Translations under genes and position numbers: made by a program
The notes under the pieces: model-generated
What the model saw: only the letters and a program-made list of their open reading frames with translations
What the model was told of the DNA's origin: nothing
The model's database searches: none
Shown here: piece by piece, positions 1-5,243 of the stretch
Position numbering within the stretch: the first letter of the stretch is position 1
Layout: every line of letters starts with the position of its first letter
NCBI GenBank assembly: GCA_041178405.1
Contig: JBEGVK010000157.1
Span: forward strand, 1-7,545
DNA from: UBA668 sp041178405
GTDB lineage: Bacteria > Actinomycetota > Acidimicrobiia > Acidimicrobiales > Ilumatobacteraceae
Length of the DNA: 7,545 nt
Direction of reading: 5' to 3'

Positions 1-2
1 GG

Positions 3-101
3 CCGGTGGGCCCCGGCGGGCGGTCGCACCGGAGCGGCTGCGACTCACAGGAGGTATCGACCGTGGGGTACTACGACTTGAGTCGATTGCCCAACTCTTG
101 A
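3..101 (+). CDS. Possible 3' end of a gene cut by the window edge
   Basis: Frame 3 is open from the window edge to a TGA at 99-101 and would give the last 32 residues of a protein, Gly/Arg/Ser-rich and ending YYDLSRLPNS. About 27 of the 32 third codon positions are G or C, clearly more than in the other two forward frames, which is the coding pattern of this genome. The reading converges on the secreted-protein gene, whose stop lies 38 bases away. An alternative is a 12-codon ORF starting at GTG 63, eight bases after a perfect AGGAGG at 49-54. No family is recognisable from so short a piece. Confidence 0.35.
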   Translation, partial: PVGPGGRSHRSGCDSQEVSTVGYYDLSRLPNS

Positions 102-139
102 GGCATCCCAGATCGGGAGCCGACCGCCCAGCGGGGAGG

Positions 140-601
140 TCAGCAGTTCCAGGCGTCGATTCGGCCGACCCGCTCGGTGGCCGAAGTCTTTCCGTTGGTG
201 ACTCGCACCACGGTGTAGTAATCCTCGAGGCCGGTGCCGTCGGCGTTCACGCATGTCTTGGCAGGTGTCGTCACAGTCCACGACACGGTGCCGTTCAACT
301 TGGTGAGGGTCTTGGTTTCCGAGACGATGAAGGCGTTGCCCATCGTGTCGATCTTGGTGCCGTCGAGTTCGACCACCTGCACGGTGACCGTGACGGTGGT
401 CGTGGTCGTGGCCGTGCACTGGATGTTCGCCGAGCCGGTCAACTGCTTCGTGGCGCTGAGCGGGGCTGGCGTACTGGCCGACGCGGAGCAGGAGACCGCC
501 GTGGTTCGGAGCGACACTGTGGCGAAGGCCGATGAGGGGGTGAAGACGGCCACGGCGGCCACGGCGGCCACTGCCGCACGGGGTCCGAGTCGTCTGCGCA
601 T
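140..601 (-). CDS. Small secreted Thr-rich protein with four cysteines, unknown function
   Basis: This is a 153-aa protein with a clear Sec signal peptide: a basic start (MRRRLGPR), an Ala/Val core at about residues 9-20, and a likely cleavage after SSAFA near residue 27. The mature part of about 126 aa has alternating hydrophobic/Thr stretches (residues 63-77), which suggest beta strands, perhaps an Ig-like or beta-sandwich fold. Cysteines at 38, 62, 117 and the very last residue, 153, could make two disulfides after export. It has no catalytic motif, lipobox, LPXTG or membrane anchor that I can see, so it is probably released or held non-covalently at the surface. The ATG at 601 fits the signal peptide. 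There is no Shine-Dalgarno; a TATAAC box sits six bases upstream inside a perfect inverted repeat, which suggests a leaderless and possibly repressed transcript. I recognise no family. Confidence 0.8.
   Translation of the reverse strand: MRRRLGPRAAVAAVAAVAVFTPSSAFATVSLRTTAVSCSASASTPAPLSATKQLTGSANIQCTATTTTTVTVTVQVVELDGTKIDTMGNAFIVSETKTLTKLNGTVSWTVTTPAKTCVNADGTGLEDYYTVVRVTNGKTSATERVGRIDAWNC
546..575 (-). repeat. 9-bp tandem repeat coding the signal-peptide core
   Basis: Two exact copies of acggcggcc (552-560 and 561-569) are flanked by degenerate copies acggcc (546-551) and actgcc (570-575). On the - strand they encode the Ala-Val-Ala run of the signal peptide. The unit is a multiple of three, so gain or loss of a copy would change the length of the hydrophobic core without shifting frame. 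Confidence 0.6.
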
Positions 602-630
602 GTGAGAGTTATATCATCCGAAACTCTCAC
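602..630 (-). promoter_or_regulatory. Promoter overlapped by a perfect 9-bp inverted repeat (operator-like)
   Basis: gtgagagtt (602-610) and aactctcac (622-630) are perfect inverted copies separated by 11 bases. The dyad directly abuts the ATG of the secreted-protein gene. On the - strand a TATAAC box (608-613) ends six bases before the ATG, so transcription probably starts at or very near the start codon. One dyad arm covers the -10 box and the presumed start site, the usual place for a repressor operator. GGAAC lies 18 bases before the box and resembles an ECF -35 element, but no matching ECF -10 is present. In RNA the stem would form only if transcription starts farther upstream. The dyad is visible directly; its role is inferred. 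Confidence 0.5.
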
Positions 631-654
631 GTTCCACGCTGAAGTCGCCACGGC

Positions 655-704
655 GCGTGATCTTGATGTTGGTGGTGAAAACATCACGCATAGTGTGATT
701 TCAC
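655..704. promoter_or_regulatory. Cluster of GTGA/TCAC dyads upstream of the secreted-protein gene
   Basis: Within 50 bases there are gtga-tt-tcac (695-704), gtga-aaaca-tcac (675-687), and a 7-bp inverted pair gcgtgat (655-661) with atcacgc (683-689). The promoter-proximal dyad at 602-630 also begins gtga and ends tcac. Repeated half-sites of this kind suggest binding by a dimeric regulator, for example of the GntR, TetR or CRP/FNR type. No regulator gene for it is obvious in the window; the adjacent response regulator has no DNA-binding domain. Confidence 0.35.
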
Positions 705-718
705 GGGGCGTGTGCGAC

Positions 719-741
719 CCGCCACGCACGCTACGTGGCGG
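719..741 (-). terminator. Hairpin, distal of two after the response regulator gene
   Basis: ccgccacg (719-726) and cgtggcgg (734-741) form a perfect 8-bp GC-rich stem with a 7-base loop. There is no T tract, as is common for hairpin terminators in high-GC actinobacteria. Being the second hairpin in a row after the stop at 783 supports a terminator role. Confidence 0.45.
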
Positions 742-745
742 TCTT

Positions 746-776
746 GGGCGGGCCGAGCGGATCGTGCCGCCCGCCC
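746..776 (-). terminator. Hairpin directly after the response regulator stop
   Basis: gggcggg (746-752) pairs with cccgccc (770-776), a 7-bp G/C-only stem with a 17-base loop, starting seven bases beyond the stop codon of the response regulator on the - strand. No T tract follows. With the hairpin at 719-741 it forms a tandem pair that probably separates this gene from the downstream secreted-protein gene. Confidence 0.45.
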
Positions 777-782
777 CCGGAC

Positions 783-1166
783 TCAGCCGAGGTCGGCCAT
801 GGCGGCGACGAGTGCAGCGATGTCGAACGGCTTGACGACCACTCGCCCGATGCCGATCGTGGCGAGGCGCTCGGCGGTCGCCGTCGACGCATCGCCAGTG
901 ACCGCCCAGACGGGCGCGTTGATGTTGAGTCGTCGGAGATCGGCAAGGAGTTCGTCGCCGCTGCCGTCGGGCAGGTCGAGGTCGACGAGAACGAGGTCGA
1001 GTGCGGGCGCGTCGGCGCGCACGCCGTCGATGATCGTCCGGGCGTCGGCGAGCGATCTCGCGATGACCACCGTCCAGCCCGGCATGAGGGCCACGACATG
1101 CTCCATGAGCACTCGGTTGAGTTCATCGTCCTCGACGTAGAGCACCCGCCTCGTGCCGCCCGTCAT
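783..1166 (-). CDS. Single-domain CheY-like response regulator
   Basis: The 127-aa protein is one receiver (REC) domain with nothing attached. The acidic pocket is at E12-D13-D14, the phospho-acceptor is D62 in DLVLVDLDLPDGSG, the switch Thr is T90 (VTGD), and the conserved Lys is K112 in KPFD, so the set needed for phosphorylation is complete. The N-terminal VLYVEDDELNRVL resembles receivers associated with hybrid histidine kinases. It has no DNA-binding or enzymatic output domain, so it probably works by protein contact or as a phosphorelay intermediate in the cytoplasm. No histidine kinase is in the window, so the partner is unknown. The ATG at 1166 has no Shine-Dalgarno, but a TAGCGT box ends six bases upstream. 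The gene diverges from the membrane-protein gene at 1273. Confidence 0.9.
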   Translation of the reverse strand: MTGGTRRVLYVEDDELNRVLMEHVVALMPGWTVVIARSLADARTIIDGVRADAPALDLVLVDLDLPDGSGDELLADLRRLNINAPVWAVTGDASTATAERLATIGIGRVVVKPFDIAALVAAMADLG

Positions 1167-1172
1167 GCGATC

Positions 1173-1178
1173 ACGCTA
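1173..1178 (-). promoter_or_regulatory. -10 box for the response regulator (leaderless)
   Basis: TAGCGT on the - strand matches the actinobacterial TANNNT -10 pattern. It ends six bases before the ATG at 1166, placing the transcript start at the start codon. No convincing -35 hexamer is seen. Confidence 0.45.
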
Positions 1179-1260
1179 GCGACGAGCGAGCAGTTGCAGC
1201 CGCAGCGCGGCGGGCATGGAGGGTGCCATCGAACTGCCGGCCGCACGCCTGTCGTGCCGA

Positions 1261-1266
1261 TACGCT
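1261..1266 (+). promoter_or_regulatory. -10 box for the membrane-protein gene (leaderless)
   Basis: TACGCT ends six bases before ATG 1273, the same geometry as the divergent response regulator gene. It supports ATG 1273 over the in-frame ATG at 1216. No clear -35 is seen. Confidence 0.45.
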
Positions 1267-1272
1267 CGGCGC

Positions 1273-1809
1273 ATGTCGACCGGCGGCGCAAAGCGGCCCT
1301 TCTGGATGCACCAGTTGGTCGAGTACATCCTCGGCGGCGGGCTCGTGGCCATCGGAACGCAGAGCCTCACGCCGATTGTCCCGTCGGCCCTTGGCGCCAC
1401 GCTGCTGGTGTACGCAGCGTGCACGAAGAGTCCCGTGGCTGCATTTCGACTGCTCTCCCGCCGCGTGCACCGATTCGTCGACCCGTTGCTCATCGCACTG
1501 CTCGTGTTCGGCGCGGTGCAGCCGTGGATCGATGTCGACGCCGCCTCGCAGGTGGCGATCGGGGGCGTGGCGTTCGTCTACCTCGTGGTGTGGATCCAGT
1601 CGAGCTATGCCGAGCGGGTTCCCCGCAGCGAGCGGGCGGCTGCACGGACAGCGACGACAGCGACAACCGCTCCGGGCGACAGGGGCGCCGGGTCGTCGGC
1701 CCCCGACCGTTCGACGGAGATGGGTCGCTCGATGGGCCGACTCGTCGGGCGTGGGGTTGCGGCGGCACGCAGCGCTGCGACCCGGCGGCAGTCGGGCAAC
1801 GGTGGATAG
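1273..1809 (+). CDS. Four-helix membrane protein, unknown function
   Basis: The 178-aa product has four likely membrane segments at about residues 14-30, 36-50, 70-86 and 92-109. A tail of about 65 residues follows, rich in Ala, Arg, Ser, Thr and Gly (112-178), probably disordered and cytoplasmic. There is no signal peptide and no enzymatic or transporter motif that I recognise. I chose ATG 1273 because it gives a compact basic N-terminus (MSTGGAKRPFW) before the first helix and is preceded by TACGCT at six bases. Starting at ATG 1216 would add 19 residues that include the promoter region. The gene is followed after 10 bases by a 55-aa gene and may be co-transcribed with it, although that gene also has its own -10 candidate. 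Confidence 0.75.
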   Translation: MSTGGAKRPFWMHQLVEYILGGGLVAIGTQSLTPIVPSALGATLLVYAACTKSPVAAFRLLSRRVHRFVDPLLIALLVFGAVQPWIDVDAASQVAIGGVAFVYLVVWIQSSYAERVPRSERAAARTATTATTAPGDRGAGSSAPDRSTEMGRSMGRLVGRGVAAARSAATRRQSGNGG

Positions 1810-1812
1810 CCT
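1807..1812 (+). promoter_or_regulatory. -10 box for the 55-aa gene, overlapping the upstream stop
   Basis: TAGCCT fits TANNNT and ends seven bases before ATG 1820. Its first three bases are the TAG stop of the preceding membrane-protein gene. There is a GGTGGA at 1801-1806, but it is 13 bases from the ATG, too far for a usual ribosome binding site. Confidence 0.4.
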
Positions 1813-1819
1813 TCACCAC

Positions 1820-1987
1820 ATGTCGTTCGAACCCCCCGCACCCGATCTCGAGAAAATCATCGCCGCGTGGGAAGAGTGGGAGCGCGGTGACGAGTCGCCG
1901 GGCCGAGTGATGGCCAACCTGAAGACGGCCGGCCTGCCCGCAGTGCTGCATCGCCTCCGCGACGAGGGATGGAAGCCGTCGGCCTGA
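1820..1987 (+). CDS. Small 55-aa acidic/helical protein, unknown function
   Basis: ATG 1820 to TGA 1987 encodes 55 residues starting MSFEPPAPDLEKI and ending DEGWKPSA. A short Pro-rich start is followed by two likely amphipathic helices (about 9-22 and 28-50) joined by a GDESPGR turn. It has no Cys, membrane segment or signal peptide, so it is a small soluble protein. The frame stays open upstream to 1223, but that stretch lies over the membrane-protein gene in another frame and is a shadow. The real start is supported by the TAGCCT box and by its position right after that gene. The NUDIX gene starts 12 bases downstream, so the two are probably expressed together. I do not recognise the family. 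Confidence 0.7.
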   Translation: MSFEPPAPDLEKIIAAWEEWERGDESPGRVMANLKTAGLPAVLHRLRDEGWKPSA

Positions 1988-1999
1988 CGGCCGCCGCTG

Positions 2000-2713
2000 A
2001 TGGGTGCTGACGCACTGCCGCATCGTCGGCGAGGCGGCGCGCAGCACATTCCCCGTCCGGGCGACTGGACGCCAGGGGCGCCCCCTCAGTGGCCAGAGCC
2101 CGCAGGCGCCGTTGCGGTGGCATCACTCGACGCGTCGCTGCGCAGTGGCCACTTGCGCGAACCGGGCGAGCCCGACGACTTCTCGCACCCGTTGCGGCCC
2201 GCCGACAGCAGGGCCTCGTCGGTGCTCGCCGTGTTCGCCGACGGCCCCCACGGTGCAGAGGTGCTGCTGACTCGCCGGTCGCAGTCGCTCAGCAGCCATC
2301 GCGGTGAGATGAGCTTTCCCGGAGGCCGAGTCGATCCGGACGAGGGCTATGCGACTGCTGCCCTGCGTGAGGCTCACGAAGAGGTCGGCCTTCCGCCACA
2401 CGCCGTGAGGGTGCTCGGCGCACTCGACCCCATCAGCACGTGGGTGAGCCGCAGCTGGATCGTGCCGATCGTGGGCATCGCCGAGGACGGTGCCGACGCA
2501 TGGCGCCATCTCGGACCGGCATCCGGTGAGGTCGATCGCGTCATGTGGGTGCCGCTCGCCGACCTCTGCGCCCCCGGCACCTTCCGTGAAGAGCGGTGGC
2601 GCACCGAACGAGGCGAGCTGGCGGTCTCGTTCTTCGAGCTCGACGACGAGACCGTGTGGGGAGCCACGGCACGCGTGCTGCGCTCGGTGCTCGCCGCGGT
2701 GCACGCCCGATAG
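2000..2713 (+). CDS. NUDIX hydrolase, CoA pyrophosphatase type
   Basis: The 237-aa cytosolic protein has a full Nudix box at residues 109-131 (G-x5-E-x7-REAHEEVGL), with metal-binding E127 and E128. It is preceded by the CoA-pyrophosphatase signature LLTRRSQSLSSHRGE (89-103) running into MSFPGGR. Family members cleave CoA and related thioesters to 3',5'-ADP and the 4'-phosphopantetheine moiety, using Mg or Mn. Residues 11-31 (RGGAQHIPRPGDW...) look like an actinobacterial N-terminal extension, which favours ATG 2000; GTG 2117 is a later alternative. No Shine-Dalgarno or TANNNT box precedes ATG 2000. The start is only 12 bases after the 55-aa gene, so expression probably depends on that transcript. 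The 3' end is five bases from the convergent phospholipase gene. Substrate is assigned from the motif and not proven. Confidence 0.88.
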   Translation: MGADALPHRRRGGAQHIPRPGDWTPGAPPQWPEPAGAVAVASLDASLRSGHLREPGEPDDFSHPLRPADSRASSVLAVFADGPHGAEVLLTRRSQSLSSHRGEMSFPGGRVDPDEGYATAALREAHEEVGLPPHAVRVLGALDPISTWVSRSWIVPIVGIAEDGADAWRHLGPASGEVDRVMWVPLADLCAPGTFREERWRTERGELAVSFFELDDETVWGATARVLRSVLAAVHAR

Positions 2714-2718
2714 CTGGA

Positions 2719-3207
2719 TCACGGTCCGCCGAACAGCCGCACCGCGGCGTAGAAAGTCTGGGCCCACCACCGGCAACTGGTGCGCAGCCATGCCGACCGT
2801 GTCTCGCAGTGGTTCAGCATGTCGCGCAGGAACCTGTCGTCGATCGCCTTGCGGCTCGTCGCATTCCACTGATGGGTGCCGTAGCGGCGGTCGATGAGGC
2901 GCAGGTTGCGGTAGCCGAAGTCGTGGCGTCGGCACGGGTGCCGGAAGTCGAACGACCGGCCGGTGCTGCCGACGAGCGGTGCCGAGCAGAGGTCGGTCGA
3001 CCAGTCGAACCATCGGTCGACGCCGACGCTGGCGAGGAAGTACGACATGCTCACCCGGAACAGCATCGTGTCGACGTACCACCGGTCAGCGGTGGCGGAG
3101 CGCTCGGTGGTGGCTTCGGCAGCCGTGGCCGGGAGCGGCGACAGGGAGATCGATGCGACGGCCAGGACGGTCGTGGCCGTGACGAGCAGCGCAGTGCGAA
3201 TGCGCAC
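2719..3207 (-). CDS. Secreted prokaryotic phospholipase A2
   Basis: The 162-aa protein has a Sec signal peptide (basic MRIR, hydrophobic 6-22, likely cleavage after LPATAA near residue 30). The rest matches the Streptomyces violaceoruber phospholipase A2 family: FDWSTDLC (67-74, with a Ca-binding Asp, probably D72), CRRHDFGYRN (92-101, catalytic H95), IDDRFLRDM (122-130, second catalytic Asp probably D123) and a closing FYAAVRLFG (152-160). Cysteines 74, 92, 134 and 145 fit the two family disulfides. Members hydrolyse the sn-2 ester of glycerophospholipids outside the cell with Ca2+. About 35 residues between the signal peptide and FDW may form the first helices. The start is GTG 3207, with GGAG six bases upstream. 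It lies downstream of the decarboxylase gene with an 89-base gap and ends five bases from the convergent NUDIX stop. Confidence 0.88.
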   Translation of the reverse strand: MRIRTALLVTATTVLAVASISLSPLPATAAEATTERSATADRWYVDTMLFRVSMSYFLASVGVDRWFDWSTDLCSAPLVGSTGRSFDFRHPCRRHDFGYRNLRLIDRRYGTHQWNATSRKAIDDRFLRDMLNHCETRSAWLRTSCRWWAQTFYAAVRLFGGP

Positions 3208-3213
3208 GCCGTG

Positions 3214-3217
3214 CTCC
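3214..3217 (-). promoter_or_regulatory. Ribosome binding site of the phospholipase gene
   Basis: GGAG on the - strand, six bases before GTG 3207, fixes the GTG start. It is the only well-spaced Shine-Dalgarno in front of a complete gene in this window, which suggests this gene is translated from a leadered, perhaps polycistronic, message. Confidence 0.55.
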
Positions 3218-3253
3218 GTTCAGGTGATGGGTCGCCGGGGGAGTGCAGCGGAC

Positions 3254-3292
3254 GCCAGAGCGCCGATGACGTCGGGGGAGCGGGCTCTCGGC
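3254..3292 (-). terminator. Imperfect hairpin after the decarboxylase stop
   Basis: gccagagc (3254-3261) pairs with gctct-c-ggc (3284-3292) with one bulged base, and inner pairs ccga/tcgg are possible. It begins four bases beyond the decarboxylase TGA on the - strand. There is no T tract. It may end or attenuate transcription before the phospholipase gene. Confidence 0.3.
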
Positions 3293-3296
3293 AGCG

Positions 3297-4703
3297 TCAG
3301 CTGGCGAGCGACTGGAGGAGGTGCCAGGCCGCCTCGACATGGCGGGCGTCGGTGGTGCGCCCGCCGACGGAGACGCGGCACGCCACCCGGCCATCGAGCA
3401 CGGTGCGTGTGAACAGCGCAGCACCGCTGGCGTTGGCGCGCTCGATGAGCGCGTCGGTGGCATCGTTGCCGGCGACGAGGCTGAGGCACAGCAGGTTGAG
3501 CGGGTGCGGTGCGACGATCTCGAAGCGGGGGTCGGCGGCCGCCCATGCGGCGAGCTGCTGGGTGAGGTCGACATGGCGGCGGATCATCGCCACCGCATCG
3601 TCGACGCCTCCCGATCGAATCGAGAACCACAGCTTCAGCGACCGGAACCGTCGGCCGAGCGGCACCTGCCAGTCGCGGTAGTCGATGACGGCGCCCGCCT
3701 CGGCGGCCTTCGATCGGAGGTACTCGGGAAGGATGCTGAGCGCCCCGAGCAGCGCAGCGCGGTCGGCCGTCCAGAACAGGTCGCAGTCGAAATTGACACC
3801 CATCCACTTGTGCGGATTGGTGCAGTAGCTGTCGACGCTGTCGAATCCGTCGAGCAGCCAGCGGTACTCGGGTGCCAGTGTGGCGATGCCGCTCATTGCC
3901 CCGTCGACATGCAGCCAGATCGAGTGGGCGCTGGTGACTTCGGCAATGGCGGCGACAGGGTCGACGGCCATCGAACTGGTGGTGCCCAGTGTGGCGCATG
4001 CCCAGAAGGGCACGAGTCCGGCGGCGAGGTCGGCCTCGACGACCCGGCGGAGTTCATCGGGTCGCATGGCGAAGCGATCGTCGTGCGGAACGATACGCAG
4101 CCGGTCGGTACCGATGCCGGCGATGCGCAGGCCCTTCTCGATGCTGCTGTGCGCCTGCGAGGTCGCATAGGCGACGAGGTGCGAGGTGTCGCCTGAGGCG
4201 TTGACGGCGCCGCCGGTGGCGCGCCAGCGGGCGGCGAGGATGGACGCGAGCGAGGCCTCGCTGGCGGATCCCTGGATGACCCCTCCGCCGTGCGGCGATG
4301 TGCTGCGGAATCGATCGGGCAGGCCGAGGAGTTCCTGCATCCAGTCGAGCATCAGCGTCTCGACCTCGGTGCATGCGGGACTCGTGACCCAGCTCATGCC
4401 CTGCACGCCGAGTCCCGAGGCGGCGAGATCGCCGAGGATGGCGGGATAGCTGGTGTTGCCGGGGAAGTAGGCGAAGAACGAGGGGTGCTGCCAGTGCGTG
4501 ATGCCGGGCATCACCACGCGGTCGAGGTCGGCGAGGACGTCGGCGAAGGGTTCGGCGTGCGCCGGCGGGTGCTCGGGCAGGCTGGCGCGGATGTCGCCGG
4601 GCGCGACTGGGCTGGCGACCGGGTAGCGCTCGACTCCCTCGAGGTACTCGGCGATCCAATCGATGAGCGCGTGGCCGTGCTGGCGGAACTCGTCGGGCGT
4701 CAC
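3297..4703 (-). CDS. PLP-dependent group II decarboxylase (aromatic-L-amino-acid type)
   Basis: The 468-aa protein matches the aromatic-L-amino-acid/glutamate/histidine decarboxylase family along its length, close to the usual ~480 aa. Landmarks are HWQHPSFFAYFPGNTSYPAI (70-89), SPACTEVE (108-115), IQGSASEA (143-150), AHSS with the ring-stacking H185, HVDGAMSG with D267 that pairs with the pyridine nitrogen, NPHKW with Schiff-base K299, and PLGRRFRSLKLW (348-359). Y328 (PEYLR) corresponds to the catalytic-loop Tyr of animal DOPA decarboxylase, which supports true decarboxylation rather than the aldehyde-forming variant that has Phe. It probably turns Trp, Tyr, Phe or a related amino acid into the amine in the cytosol; the substrate cannot be read from the sequence. 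The start must be GTG 4703 or later, because an in-frame TAG lies 12 bases upstream. A weak TTGCGG-17-TAGCAA promoter may precede it. Confidence 0.9.
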   Translation of the reverse strand: MTPDEFRQHGHALIDWIAEYLEGVERYPVASPVAPGDIRASLPEHPPAHAEPFADVLADLDRVVMPGITHWQHPSFFAYFPGNTSYPAILGDLAASGLGVQGMSWVTSPACTEVETLMLDWMQELLGLPDRFRSTSPHGGGVIQGSASEASLASILAARWRATGGAVNASGDTSHLVAYATSQAHSSIEKGLRIAGIGTDRLRIVPHDDRFAMRPDELRRVVEADLAAGLVPFWACATLGTTSSMAVDPVAAIAEVTSAHSIWLHVDGAMSGIATLAPEYRWLLDGFDSVDSYCTNPHKWMGVNFDCDLFWTADRAALLGALSILPEYLRSKAAEAGAVIDYRDWQVPLGRRFRSLKLWFSIRSGGVDDAVAMIRRHVDLTQQLAAWAAADPRFEIVAPHPLNLLCLSLVAGNDATDALIERANASGAALFTRTVLDGRVACRVSVGGRTTDARHVEAAWHLLQSLAS

Positions 4704-4789
4704 TGGGTCTTGCTACCAGCGCAACTGCAGGGCCGCAACCAGTGGCAGTGGGCCACGCCGCAGCGTGCCGTCACCCGAGCGACGGTGCG

Positions 4790-5191
4790 TCACGAACCGC
4801 CGCCATCCCTGCTGCCGGCACCAGCGGCGTCGTTGACGACCCGGTCGCGGGCTCGCACTCCCTTCGAGATGCGCCAGCCGATGAACGCCAGGCCGAGAGC
4901 GAGCACACCCATGGTGAGGTACTGGCGCCACCCTCCCCGGGCATCGCTGCCGCAACCCGGTCGCGGGAGCAGTCCGATGCAGTCGTCGAGGTTCTGCTCG
5001 TCGGGGAAGAAGACGTTGTCGCCGTCGTCGGCAGGTGGCGCGGTGGCGGTGCGTGCACTGGCGGCAACCGATGCCCCTCCGCTCGTTTCAGCGCTGGGGC
5101 CTCCGGCAGCGGCAGTGCCGGGGGTCAGCACGGCGAGTACTGCTGCGACACATGCCGCACGGGCGCGACGCCGGCCGAGGGTGGTTGCCAT
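4790..5191 (-). CDS. Exported single-pass membrane protein with a paired-Cys motif, unknown
   Basis: The 133-aa protein has a Sec signal peptide (MATTLGRRRARA, hydrophobic 13-23, cleavage near TAAA 26-29). An Ala/Ser/Thr linker (30-55) is followed by an acidic segment DDGDNVFFPDEQNLDD (55-70). Then comes a compact motif C71-IGLLPRPG-C80-G, then GGWRQ and one membrane helix (91-107), with a basic stop-transfer tail (RISKGVRARDR). The expected topology is outside-facing domain, one helix and a short cytoplasmic tail; the two Cys could form a small disulfide loop. It diverges from guaA with 60 bases between starts and lies 86 bases upstream of the decarboxylase on the same strand. No Shine-Dalgarno is seen at ATG 5191. 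Function is unknown. Confidence 0.72.
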   Translation of the reverse strand: MATTLGRRRARAACVAAVLAVLTPGTAAAGGPSAETSGGASVAASARTATAPPADDGDNVFFPDEQNLDDCIGLLPRPGCGSDARGGWRQYLTMGVLALGLAFIGWRISKGVRARDRVVNDAAGAGSRDGGGS

Positions 5192-5237
5192 GTCGACATC
5201 GTCGCACGCGGCACGGTCGCGCGGGGTATCGGTCGCC

Positions 5238-5243
5238 TACCAT
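5238..5243 (+). promoter_or_regulatory. -10 box for guaA (leaderless or nearly so)
   Basis: TACCAT matches TANNNT and ends eight bases before ATG 5252. There is no Shine-Dalgarno and no room for a purine riboswitch in the 60-base divergent gap. Confidence 0.4.

Noticed and set aside
381..418. gtgacc/gtggtc-type hexamer run considered as a phase-variable repeat
   Set aside because: Copies are imperfect and in multiples of three; it simply encodes the Thr/Val strand of the secreted protein.
1216..1272. Earlier ATG for the membrane-protein gene
   Set aside because: It would add 19 residues of unlikely sequence and place the TACGCT box inside the gene; ATG 1273 has the promoter geometry shared by its neighbours.
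735..1910. 391-aa + strand open frame over the response regulator and membrane-protein genes
   Set aside because: It is a shadow of two well-supported genes in other frames and its product is low-complexity Arg/Gly/Asp-rich.
2123..3681. Long frames on both strands over the NUDIX, phospholipase and decarboxylase genes
   Set aside because: They conflict with genes carrying complete catalytic motifs and show no recognisable domain.
4768..4785. Possible terminator hairpin (ccgtc/gacgg) after the 133-aa gene
   Set aside because: Only five perfect pairs with an 8-base loop and no T tract; too weak to list.
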